From Lacisediminihabitans sp040549525 (GTDB taxonomy: Bacteria > Actinomycetota > Actinomycetes > Actinomycetales > Microbacteriaceae): a stretch of DNA of 64,000 bases. Both the position numbers and the translations under genes were made by a program. The notes below the pieces were generated by a model. The model had not been told where the DNA came from. It saw nothing but the letters and a program-made list of their open reading frames with translations, and ran no database searches. The stretch lies in NCBI RefSeq assembly GCF_040549525.1, contig NZ_JBEPTM010000001.1:1-64000 (forward strand), given 5' to 3'. This document shows positions 7,816 through 15,248 of this stretch, one piece after another. The stretch's first letter is position 1, and each line of letters starts with the position of its first letter.

Positions 7816-8627
7816 GTCGCCACCCCGACGTGATGCTCCAGATGATCGTGCACCCCGTAGCCCTCCGGCGCACCGAGCACGACGATGCGGCCGCGACTGC
7901 GGATGACTTCGACCGGGGTGTCGTACATATAGGACAGCACCTCGCTGCGCAGCACCTCGTCCGGGGTTCCCACCCGGAACCGGCCGCCGGCGAGATAGAG
8001 CACCCGGTCGACCATTTCGAGGATCGGGTTCACATCATGCGTCACGAACACCACCGCGGTGTTGAGGGCCTTCCGCTGCGCATCGATGAGCTCGCTGACC
8101 TGGCGTTGGTTGTGCAGGTCGAGGGAGATCAGCGGCTCGTCGCAGAGCAAGAGGCTCGGGTTGCCGGCGATCGACTGGCCGACCCGGATCCGCTGCTGTT
8201 CCCCGCCCGAGAGCGTCGCGACCGGCACGTCGGCGTAGTCCGTCGCGCCCACCGATTCGAGGATGCCGTCCACCTGCCGTCGAACGGCCCGCGAGTTGAT
8301 GGGGAGTCCCCAGCGATTTCCATTCACCCCGAACGCCACCAGATCGCGGGCCCGGAGGGGCGTCCCCTCGTCCAGCAGCTTCTGCTGCGGGATGTACCCG
8401 ATGCGTCTGCTGCCCTGCGCCACGGGCCCTCCGAGGAATTCGATGGTGCCGGAGCTGAGCTGCTGTTGGCCGAGGATCGTCTTCAGCAGGCTCGTCTTTC
8501 CGGTGCCGTTGGGCCCGAGAACCGCGAGGAACTCTCCCGGCTGCACCTCGAGATTGAGATTGTTCCAGAGGGTGCGGGATCCGAAGGAGAGGGTCGCCTG
8601 GCGGAGGCTGAGAACGGGCGTCGTCAT
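7812..8627 (-). CDS. znuC: Metal ABC transporter ATP-binding protein
   Basis: The 271-residue ATPase has Walker A GPNGTGKTSLL (about 39-49), the ABC signature LSGGEQQRIRVGQ (about 139-151) and Walker B LLLCDEPL. It powers metal import through the permease encoded immediately downstream and pairs with the binding lipoprotein encoded 10 bases upstream. The C-terminal 20 residues are His-rich (VHDHLEHHVG), which may bind metal. Confidence 0.94.
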   Translation of the reverse strand: MTTPVLSLRQATLSFGSRTLWNNLNLEVQPGEFLAVLGPNGTGKTSLLKTILGQQQLSSGTIEFLGGPVAQGSRRIGYIPQQKLLDEGTPLRARDLVAFGVNGNRWGLPINSRAVRRQVDGILESVGATDYADVPVATLSGGEQQRIRVGQSIAGNPSLLLCDEPLISLDLHNQRQVSELIDAQRKALNTAVVFVTHDVNPILEMVDRVLYLAGGRFRVGTPDEVLRSEVLSYMYDTPVEVIRSRGRIVVLGAPEGYGVHDHLEHHVGVAT

Positions 8628-8637
8628 CGCGGGCGCC

Positions 8638-9543
8638 TCACTTGAGAGCGGCGGAGATCGCCGCGACGGTGTCGGTCATCCACTCGAGATAGTCCTTGCC
8701 GGCGGGAAGCGTCTCGCGCACGGGCACGACGGCGACTCCCGCCTTCTTCGCCGCGGCGATGACCTGCTCGGTCTGCGGTCCACTGGTCTGGGCGTTGTAG
8801 GCGAGCAGTTTCACGGCATGGCCGCTGAAGAGCGCGAGGGTCTCGGTGAGCACGAGCGGTGAGACATCCGTTCCTCCTTCGATCGCGGCACTGAACTTCT
8901 GCGGCGTCTTGTTCACCAGGCCCATCGCATCGAGCAGATAGAGCGGCACGGGCTCCGTGATCGCCGCACCCTCTCCCGCGGCAAAGGCCTTGATCGACGC
9001 CTCACTCGACTCGAGCGTGCTCACCGCGCTGGCGAAGGTCGCCCCGTTCGCGGCGAAGGTCGCGGCGTGCTTCGGATCGAGTCTCGCATAGGTCGACTCG
9101 ATCTTCGCGGCCACCTTCGTCACGGTGGGGAAGTCGTACCAGAGGTGCTCGTTGAATTCCCCGGTCGCTGGCGTCTGGTCGTAACCGGAGACAGTCGCGG
9201 CGTTGAGCAGCGCCACCCTGGGGTTGTTCGCACCCTTCAGCAGGGTGTCGACGAAGTCGTCATAGCCGCCGCCGTTCTGGATCACCACGTCGGCCTTCGA
9301 CAGCGACAGCTGCACCTGTGCGTCGGCCTCGTAGGAATGCGGATCTTGGGAGGGACTGGAGATGATCGACGTCACCGACACGAGATCCCCGCCGATCTGT
9401 TTCGCAATGTCACCGTAGACATCGGTGGACGCGACGACATGGATGAGACCGTCGTCCTTCTGCGGCGACGACGGCGAGCATCCGGCCAGCGCGAGGCTCA
9501 GCGCCAGGCCGAGGGAGAGGATGGGGACGATTTTTGCGCGCAC
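8638..9543 (-). CDS. znuA: Metal-binding lipoprotein of the ABC transporter
   Basis: The 301-residue protein has a lipobox (LAGC, Cys22) and the cluster A-I solute-binding fold. By eye the ligands are His69 (DPHSYE), His133 (NEHLWYD) and Glu197 (TEPVPLYLLDAMG), with Asn250 near the fourth position. Typical ZnuA uses three histidines and has a His/Asp-rich loop, which is absent here. H-H-E resembles manganese-type binders such as PsaA, although the operon carries a Zur-like regulator. The GTG start has no strong ribosome-binding site. A Zur-box-like palindrome lies 31 bases upstream. Confidence 0.9.
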   Translation of the reverse strand: MRAKIVPILSLGLALSLALAGCSPSSPQKDDGLIHVVASTDVYGDIAKQIGGDLVSVTSIISSPSQDPHSYEADAQVQLSLSKADVVIQNGGGYDDFVDTLLKGANNPRVALLNAATVSGYDQTPATGEFNEHLWYDFPTVTKVAAKIESTYARLDPKHAATFAANGATFASAVSTLESSEASIKAFAAGEGAAITEPVPLYLLDAMGLVNKTPQKFSAAIEGGTDVSPLVLTETLALFSGHAVKLLAYNAQTSGPQTEQVIAAAKKAGVAVVPVRETLPAGKDYLEWMTDTVAAISAALK

Positions 9544-9573
9544 GGTGATGGTTTTCTAAGGGAGAGGGTTAAC

Positions 9574-9592
9574 GGTAATGAGATTCGTTATC
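9574..9592. promoter_or_regulatory. Zur-box-like palindrome between znuA and the SdpI-like gene
   Basis: The core TAATGAGATTCGTTA (9576-9590) is an imperfect palindrome in the AT-rich style of actinobacterial Zur operators (TAATGA...TCATTA), set in a high-GC genome. It lies between the divergent znuA and SdpI-like genes and may control both. Confidence 0.6.
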
Positions 9593-9629
9593 AATAGTAC
9601 ACCCGGCGGAGGCAGTGACCGCGAACAGC

Positions 9630-9658
9630 TGTGACCCGGGATTCCCCCCTCATAGAAT
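9630..9658 (+). promoter_or_regulatory. Promoter of the SdpI-like gene, leaderless
   Basis: TGTGAC (9630-9635) and TAGAAT (9653-9658) are 17 bp apart, and the -10 element ends six bases before ATG 9665. Transcription should begin at or next to the start codon. Confidence 0.6.
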
Positions 9659-9664
9659 TGACGA

Positions 9665-10033
9665 ATGTTCATCGCATCCATCACCGTCGCGGCCCTCGCG
9701 CTGATCATCGTCGGCATCACGATCGGCTGCGCACGCGGGCTGATCCCCGTCAATTCGCTGGCGGGGATCCGCCTCCGCAGCGTCATGATCAACGACTCGA
9801 CCTGGCGCGCCGGTCACCGGGCGGCCGTGCCCGCGGAGCTCATCGGCGGCGCCGCCACGGTGGTCGTCGCACTCTCCGCGCTCGTCGTCCGGTCCGCCGA
9901 CGCCGCGCAACTACTCTCGATCGGCGCCACCGTGATCCTGCTCGGATCCACCGTCGTTGCTGGCTTCCTCGCGAACCGGGCGGCGCTGACCGAGCTGGGC
10001 GCGGAACAGGATGCCGAACAGGGCACCGGGTAG
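9665..10033 (+). CDS. SdpI-family membrane protein
   Basis: The 122-residue protein has three hydrophobic segments and the SdpI/YhfL motif region PVNSLAGIRLRSVMINDSTW at about residues 28-47, which is diagnostic of the PF13630 family. Bacillus SdpI gives immunity to the SdpC toxin, but most actinobacterial members have no known role. There is no sdpC-like toxin gene nearby. It is divergent from znuA and shares the intergenic Zur-like site, so zinc-dependent control is possible. Confidence 0.8.
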   Translation: MFIASITVAALALIIVGITIGCARGLIPVNSLAGIRLRSVMINDSTWRAGHRAAVPAELIGGAATVVVALSALVVRSADAAQLLSIGATVILLGSTVVAGFLANRAALTELGAEQDAEQGTG

Positions 10034-10091
10034 CCGCACTCGCTCAGGGGATGCTCGGGGGATGCTCGTGACGGAAGACCGTCGGACCCTC

Positions 10092-11453
10092 TCAGTCCAG
10101 AAGCAGTGCGGGCTCCTCGATGACGCTCGCGACATCGGCGAGGAAGCGACTCGCGACATCCCCGTCCACGATGCGATGGTCGAAGCTCGCGCCGAGGGTC
10201 GTGACGAAGCGCGGCCGCACCTCGCCGTCGACCACCCAGGGCTTCTGCTTGATCGTGCCCATGGCGAGGATCGCGACCTCGCCGGGATTGAGGATCGGCG
10301 TGCCGGAGTCCATGCCGAAGACACCGATGTTCGTGACCGTGATGGTGCCACCCGCCTGGTCGGCCGGGCTGGTCTTGCCGTCGCGGGCGGTGATGGTGAG
10401 CTGTTCGATCGCGGAGGCGAGCTCACGCAGGGAGAGCTCCTGTGCCTCTTTGATGTTCGGAACGATGAGCCCGCGGGGAGTCGCGGCGGCGATGCCGAAG
10501 TTCACGTAGTGCTTCACGATGATCTCGGTGTCCGTCCACTGCGCGTTGACCGTGGGGTTTCGACGAACGGCCCAGATCATCGCCTTCGCCATGATCAACA
10601 GTGGCGACACCTTCACCCCCGCGAAGTCGGTCGAGTTCTTGAGCCTCTTGACGAACTCCATGGTGCGAGTGGCGTCGACGTCGACGAAGAGGCTCACGTG
10701 CGGAGCGGTGAACGCACTGGACACCATGGCCGCCGCTATCGCCTTGCGCACCCCCTTCACCGGGATGCGCTCCTCGCGGTCGCTTCCCCAGGCCGGCGTC
10801 TCGATGTTTCGGAACAGGGTGCCCTGCGAGGCCTGGCGCACGACATCCTCCCGGGTGATCTCGCCGGCGAGGCCGGTGGGGGTCACGTCCGAGAGGCTCA
10901 CCGCGAGGTCCTTGGCCAGCTTGCGGATCGGCGGCTTGGCGATGATCGCGGAGGCGGATGCCGCGGGCACCGAGCTCGGGCGGGAAGCCGCCTCGGGGGC
11001 GGATGCCGCGATACCGGAAGCCGTGCGCGTGGAGCCATCGCCGGCGCCGGCAGCCGCCGGGCGCGTGCGGCGGGAGGCGACGTGGCCCTTGATGCCGTAG
11101 CCGACAAGCACCGCGCCGCCGCCATCGCCCGATTCACTGGAGATGCTGCCGGCGGTGTCGGCGACGGTGTCGGCGCCCTCGGTAACCGGTACGTCGACGA
11201 CTGCCGGAGTTGCGCCAGAGGACACGGAGATGATCGGAGTTCCGACATCCACTGTCGTCCCCTCGGTCACGAGGATCGCGGTGACCGTTCCGGCGAAGGG
11301 CGAGGGCAGCTCGACGAGGGACTTCGCGGTCTCGATCTCCACGAGTACCTGGTTCACCGCCACCTCGTCGCCGGGCTTGACCTTCCAGGAGACGATCTCC
11401 GCCTCGGTGAGGCCTTCTCCGACATCCGGGAGGGTGAATTCTGAGCTGGTCAC
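10092..11453 (-). CDS. bkdC: Branched-chain 2-oxoacid dehydrogenase E2 (dihydrolipoyl acyltransferase)
   Basis: The 453-residue protein has one lipoyl domain (1-80) with the lipoylated Lys44 in EIETAKSLVE, an Ala/Thr/Ser-rich linker, a peripheral-subunit-binding domain (about 155-195) and the catalytic domain ending in DHRIVDGD, with the active-site His near residue 426. It transfers the acyl group from E1 to CoA. It is third in an E1a-E1b-E2 operon. No E3 gene is present in the window. The acyl specificity is inferred from E1 type and operon order; a pyruvate-like substrate cannot be excluded. Confidence 0.92.
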   Translation of the reverse strand: MTSSEFTLPDVGEGLTEAEIVSWKVKPGDEVAVNQVLVEIETAKSLVELPSPFAGTVTAILVTEGTTVDVGTPIISVSSGATPAVVDVPVTEGADTVADTAGSISSESGDGGGAVLVGYGIKGHVASRRTRPAAAGAGDGSTRTASGIAASAPEAASRPSSVPAASASAIIAKPPIRKLAKDLAVSLSDVTPTGLAGEITREDVVRQASQGTLFRNIETPAWGSDREERIPVKGVRKAIAAAMVSSAFTAPHVSLFVDVDATRTMEFVKRLKNSTDFAGVKVSPLLIMAKAMIWAVRRNPTVNAQWTDTEIIVKHYVNFGIAAATPRGLIVPNIKEAQELSLRELASAIEQLTITARDGKTSPADQAGGTITVTNIGVFGMDSGTPILNPGEVAILAMGTIKQKPWVVDGEVRPRFVTTLGASFDHRIVDGDVASRFLADVASVIEEPALLLD

Positions 11454-11466
11454 GGCGTTCCTTTAG

Positions 11467-12444
11467 CTAGTAGGCCAGTGCGCGGTCGACGGCCTCGAGG
11501 ATGCGGTCGGCATCCGGAAGGTAGACGGTCTCGAGCTTTGCGGGCGGGAAGGGCGCATCGAAGCTCGAGACCCGCAGCACGGGGGCCTCGAGGGAGTAGA
11601 ACGCCTTCTCGGTGATGGTCGCGGCGATCTCGGCGGAGATGTTCACCGATCCGGGCGCTTCGGATGCCACGACCAGTCGACCGGTCTTCTGCACGGAGCG
11701 GAGAATCGGCGCGTAGTCGATCGGCGACAGCGAGCGCAGGTCGATGACCTCGACGCTCGTGCCTTCCTGCTGCGCGAGTTCTGCCGCCTGCATCAGCACG
11801 TTGACCATCGCGCCATGTCCGACGAGGGTCACCTCGGTTCCGGTGCGAACCACCCGACTCGAGTGCAGCGGGGATGCGCTCGCTTCGAAGTCGACCGGAC
11901 CCTTGTGCCAGTAGCGGCTCTTTGGCTCGAAGAACAGCACGGGATCGTTGGACGCGATCGCCTCCTGGATCATCCAGTACGCGTCATTCGGGGTGCTCGG
12001 ACTGACGACGCGCAGGCCCGGAGTGTGGGCGAAGTACGCCTCTGGGCTCTCCTGGTGGTGTTCCACCGCACCGATGTGCCCGCCATAGGGAACGCGGATG
12101 ACCACGGGCATGGTGATGAGGCCCTCGTGGCGGCTCGTCATCTTGGCCAGCTGGGAGGTGATCTGGTCGAAGCCCGGGAAGATGAAACCGTCGAACTGGA
12201 TCTCGCAGACCGGGCGGTAGCCGCGCATCGCCAGCCCGATCGCCGTTCCGATGATGCCGGATTCGGCCAGCGGCGTGTCGAACACGCGACGCTCCCCGAA
12301 CTCGGCCTGCAGGCCCTCGGTGACGCGGAAGACGCCGCCGAGAGGGCCGATGTCCTCACCCATGAGCAGCACCTTGGGGTCGTCGGCGAGGGCTTTGCGC
12401 AGTCCGGCATTGATCGCTTTGGCGAGAGGGAGTTCCTCGGTCAT
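11467..12444 (-). CDS. bkdB: 2-oxoacid dehydrogenase E1 component, beta subunit
   Basis: The 325-residue protein is of transketolase type (pyrimidine-binding then C-terminal domain), with the conserved LMGEDIGPLGGVFRVTEGL near the N-terminus. It forms the alpha2-beta2 thiamine diphosphate enzyme with the product of the upstream gene, and decarboxylates branched-chain 2-oxo acids. The ATG at 12444 overlaps the alpha-subunit stop (ATGA), which supports this start although the frame is open further upstream. Confidence 0.93.
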   Translation of the reverse strand: MTEELPLAKAINAGLRKALADDPKVLLMGEDIGPLGGVFRVTEGLQAEFGERRVFDTPLAESGIIGTAIGLAMRGYRPVCEIQFDGFIFPGFDQITSQLAKMTSRHEGLITMPVVIRVPYGGHIGAVEHHQESPEAYFAHTPGLRVVSPSTPNDAYWMIQEAIASNDPVLFFEPKSRYWHKGPVDFEASASPLHSSRVVRTGTEVTLVGHGAMVNVLMQAAELAQQEGTSVEVIDLRSLSPIDYAPILRSVQKTGRLVVASEAPGSVNISAEIAATITEKAFYSLEAPVLRVSSFDAPFPPAKLETVYLPDADRILEAVDRALAY

Positions 12445-13559
12445 CGGGTGCTGCCCCCCAGGCTCGCCTCGTAGTCGGCGAGCCACTGCTTCTGGGCATC
12501 CATGAGCGGATGCTGCTCCGAGTAGACGTGATCGAAGATGAGATCGGTCGACGGCACCGTGAGCTCGAGGGTACGACGGCGAAGATCGGCCGAGAAGTCC
12601 TCTGCCTCGGACGCGGCGGCGGCGAAGAAGTCCTCGCCCTCTCCGCGACCCCTGAGATAGCTGGCATACCGGACGATCGGATCTTTCGCCACCCAGGACG
12701 CGGTCTCGGCATCCATGCGGTACTTCGTGGGATCGTCGCTCGTGGTGTGCGCGCCGATGCGATAGGTGAGGGCCTCGATGAGGCGGGGACCCTGGCCGGC
12801 ACGGGCTTCGTCGAGGTTCTTTCGCGTGACGGCATAGCTCGCGAGCACGTCGTTGCCGTCGACCTGGATGCCGGGCATGCCGAAGCCACCCGCGCGCTGG
12901 TAGAGCGGCGTGCGGGACTGCACCCGCACCGGCACCGAGATGGCCCACTGGTTGTTCTGCAGGAAGAAGACCTCCGGGGCGTTGAAGCTCGCCGCGAAGA
13001 CGAGCGCCTCGCTCACATCCCCCTGGCTGGTCGCGCCGTCTCCGAAATAGACCATCACCGCGCGATCGGTCTCTGGATCGCCCGTGCCGGTCTCCCCGTC
13101 GAGGGTGATGCCCATCGCGTAGCCCGTGGCGTGCAGGGCCTGCGATCCGAGCACGAGGGTATAGAGGTGAAAGTTGCCGCAGGCGGCGGGATCCCAGCCC
13201 CCGTTGGTCACACCGCGCATCAGGCGCACGATGTCGACGACGTCGACGCCCCTGATCATGCCGATCGAGTGTTCCCGGTACGAGGGGAAGAGGTGATCCT
13301 GAGACCTGGCGGCGCGGGCCGAGCCCACCTGAGCGGCTTCCTGCCCGTGGCTCGGCGGCCAGAGCGCGAGTTGACCCTGGCGCTGGAGGTTGGTGGCTTC
13401 GAGGTCGAAACGTCGCGTGATGACCATGTCGCGGTAGAACTGGCGCAGTTCGTCATCCGAGAGCGCATCGATGTACGGAAGATACTCCGCCGCCGCGTCA
13501 TCCGTCTGGAGGGTGCCATCGGTTGAGAGAAGCTGCACCATGTGTTCGGATCCTGCCAC
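12441..13559 (-). CDS. bkdA: 2-oxoacid dehydrogenase E1 component, alpha subunit
   Basis: The 372-residue protein carries the thiamine diphosphate motif beginning GDGATSQGD and ending about 30 residues later in NN. It is the catalytic alpha subunit. Together with E1b and E2 it yields branched-chain acyl-CoA primers, which in this bacterial group feed iso/anteiso fatty acids. Two starts are possible: GTG 13559 with a GAGG motif upstream, or ATG 13541 with AGGA upstream. I give the longer form. Confidence 0.92.
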   Translation of the reverse strand: MAGSEHMVQLLSTDGTLQTDDAAAEYLPYIDALSDDELRQFYRDMVITRRFDLEATNLQRQGQLALWPPSHGQEAAQVGSARAARSQDHLFPSYREHSIGMIRGVDVVDIVRLMRGVTNGGWDPAACGNFHLYTLVLGSQALHATGYAMGITLDGETGTGDPETDRAVMVYFGDGATSQGDVSEALVFAASFNAPEVFFLQNNQWAISVPVRVQSRTPLYQRAGGFGMPGIQVDGNDVLASYAVTRKNLDEARAGQGPRLIEALTYRIGAHTTSDDPTKYRMDAETASWVAKDPIVRYASYLRGRGEGEDFFAAAASEAEDFSADLRRRTLELTVPSTDLIFDHVYSEQHPLMDAQKQWLADYEASLGGSTR

Positions 13560-13644
13560 GGTGGCCTCACAGTCCTGTTGTCGTTCGGGGTGCAGGGTGG
13601 TCGGGGTTTCGGCACGCCCTCGGGCGGGCTCGTTCCGCGACGTT

Positions 13645-14751
13645 CTAATCTAACGCGGGCTCGGACTGTCGCATTGGTAGGGTGCGCACAACCTCGGCCG
13701 CGGCCTTTAGGAGTTTATCCACAGACTGAGATTCGCCGATCGAGACCCGGACGCCATCGGCACCGAGCGGTCGCACCACGATTCCCGCGGCCGAGAAGAT
13801 CTGGGCCGCAGCGGCGGTCTGTGCCCCGGTCGGCAGCCAGACGAAGTTGCCGTGCGGACGCGGCACCTCCCAACCCTGGTCGAGCAGCGCCCGCCACACC
13901 TCATCTCGCAGCACGGCGAGGCGATGGACCCGCTCGAGGAGAGTCTTCTCGTGGTCGAGCGACACGAGAGCCGCGCGTTGGGCGGCCTCGGTGACGGACA
14001 GGGGGATGGATGTCGTTCGCGCGGCGTCGAGAATGTACTCGGGACCCACCGCGTAGCCGATCCGCAGTCCGGCCAGGCCGTAGGCCTTGGAGAAGGTGCG
14101 CGCGACGACGAGGTTGGAGTATTTTCCGCTGAGCGTGCTGCCGTCCACGGCGGACTCGTCGGTGACGAATTCCACGTAGGCCTCATCGAGGATCACCAGG
14201 ACGTCAGTCGGCACCGCCGCCATGAATCCGGCGAACTCGGCGGAGGTCACCATCGCCCCGGTGGGGTTGTTCGGGCTGCAGACGATCACGACCCGGGTTC
14301 GGTCGCTGATCGCCGCGAGCATCGCGGGGAGGTCGTGGCGGTGGTCCGCGGTGTTCGGCACGGGCACGCTGGTCGCCCCGGCCACCGCGACGAGTCCGGG
14401 GTAGGCCTCGAATGAGCGCCAGGAGTAGACGACCTCATCACCCGGTCCCGCGGCTGCCGAGATGAGCTGGGCGAGGATCGACACCGAGCCGGCGCCGAGA
14501 TGCACCTCTTCGGTGCGCACACCGAAGCGTGCCGCAAGCCGAGCCCGCAGTTCCACGCCCGAGGCATCCGGGTAGCGGTTGACCCCGGAACTCGCCGCGA
14601 TCGCGGCAACGACCTCGGGGATGGGGTCGAAAGGGTTCTCGTTGGATGACAGCTTGAAGGCGTCGGTGTCCGCGGGCTTGCCCTGGGCGTAGGCCGCGAG
14701 CGCGACAATCTCCGGACGCAGACGAACGGAAGTGGGGGGCGGGGTGGTCAC
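13645..14751 (-). CDS. HisC/Pat-type aminotransferase
   Basis: The 368-residue class I/II PLP enzyme has the SNENPFDP N-terminal motif, SPNNPTG, and the Schiff-base lysine in TFSKAYGLAGLRIGY. It could be histidinol-phosphate aminotransferase or the aromatic aminotransferase Pat; actinobacteria often carry both, and the his operon is not here. Its place beside the branched-chain oxoacid dehydrogenase genes could also suggest amino-acid catabolism. GTG 14751 follows a TAGGCT -10 by six bases, so the mRNA is likely leaderless. A perfect DnaA box (13715-13723) lies inside the coding region. Confidence 0.85.
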   Translation of the reverse strand: MTTPPPTSVRLRPEIVALAAYAQGKPADTDAFKLSSNENPFDPIPEVVAAIAASSGVNRYPDASGVELRARLAARFGVRTEEVHLGAGSVSILAQLISAAAGPGDEVVYSWRSFEAYPGLVAVAGATSVPVPNTADHRHDLPAMLAAISDRTRVVIVCSPNNPTGAMVTSAEFAGFMAAVPTDVLVILDEAYVEFVTDESAVDGSTLSGKYSNLVVARTFSKAYGLAGLRIGYAVGPEYILDAARTTSIPLSVTEAAQRAALVSLDHEKTLLERVHRLAVLRDEVWRALLDQGWEVPRPHGNFVWLPTGAQTAAAAQIFSAAGIVVRPLGADGVRVSIGESQSVDKLLKAAAEVVRTLPMRQSEPALD

Positions 14752-14757
14752 GGCTCA

Positions 14758-14763
14758 AGCCTA
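14758..14763 (-). promoter_or_regulatory. -10 element of the aminotransferase gene, leaderless
   Basis: On the minus strand TAGGCT ends six bases before GTG 14751. The divergent gene at 14850 has the same arrangement. Confidence 0.5.
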
Positions 14764-14813
14764 CGGGCAGCCCGGCGGGAACATCCGGGGGCTGGCGCTC
14801 TGGCACCGATCGA

Positions 14814-14843
14814 TTGCGTGGCTCACGGGCAGGGCTGCATAGT
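14814..14843 (+). promoter_or_regulatory. Promoter of the PF04020 gene, leaderless
   Basis: TTGCGT (14814-14819) and CATAGT (14838-14843) have an 18-bp spacer, and the -10 ends six bases before ATG 14850. Confidence 0.6.
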
Positions 14844-14849
14844 GGACGC

Positions 14850-15248
14850 ATGAGATTCTTTGTGCGCCTTGTGGTCAACGCTGTCGCCCTCTGGCTGACG
14901 ACCCTCATCGTGGCCGGCGTGACGGTCGTGGCGTTTCCGCCGCAGGACACCCTCGCGGTGGTGCTCACCTATCTTCTCGTCGCCTTCATCTTCGGCATCG
15001 TCAACGGGGTGATCGGCAACCTGATCCGAATCGTCGCCTTCCCGCTCTACATCCTCACGCTCGGGCTCCTCGCCCTGGTGGTCAACGGCCTCCTTCTACT
15101 GTTGGTGAGCTGGATCTCCGGTCTCCTCGGCTTCGGCCTCGTGGTCGACGGTTTCTGGTGGGGGGTGCTCGGCGCCCTGGTGCTCGCTCTGCTCAGCTGG
15201 CTCATCGGCATCCTCATCCGCCCGATCGTCGGGCGGGATCGGCGCTAG
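14850..15248 (+). CDS. PF04020 (phage holin family 4 / DUF360) membrane protein
   Basis: The 132-residue protein consists almost entirely of four hydrophobic segments and has the NGVIGNLIRIVAFPLYILTL region typical of this widespread family. The holin name is historical; members occur as chromosomal genes with no phage context, as here. An earlier ATG at 14814 lies on the -35 element, so the ATG at 14850 is preferred. The 3' end overlaps the convergent hydrolase gene by 35 bases. Confidence 0.82.
   Translation: MRFFVRLVVNAVALWLTTLIVAGVTVVAFPPQDTLAVVLTYLLVAFIFGIVNGVIGNLIRIVAFPLYILTLGLLALVVNGLLLLLVSWISGLLGFGLVVDGFWWGVLGALVLALLSWLIGILIRPIVGRDRR

Noticed and set aside
10011..11444. 477-codon open frame opposite the E2 gene
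   Set aside because: Composition typical of a shadow (Gly/Asp/Arg/His-rich) and the E2 gene on the other strand is fully conserved.
13542..13653. Small plus-strand frames at 13.5-13.7 kb
   Set aside because: They lie in the short gap and over the E1a start; no ribosome-binding site and no similarity recognised.
14850..15248. Prophage remnant suggested by a holin-like name
   Set aside because: PF04020 genes are ordinary chromosomal genes; no lysin, tail, integrase or attachment site nearby.
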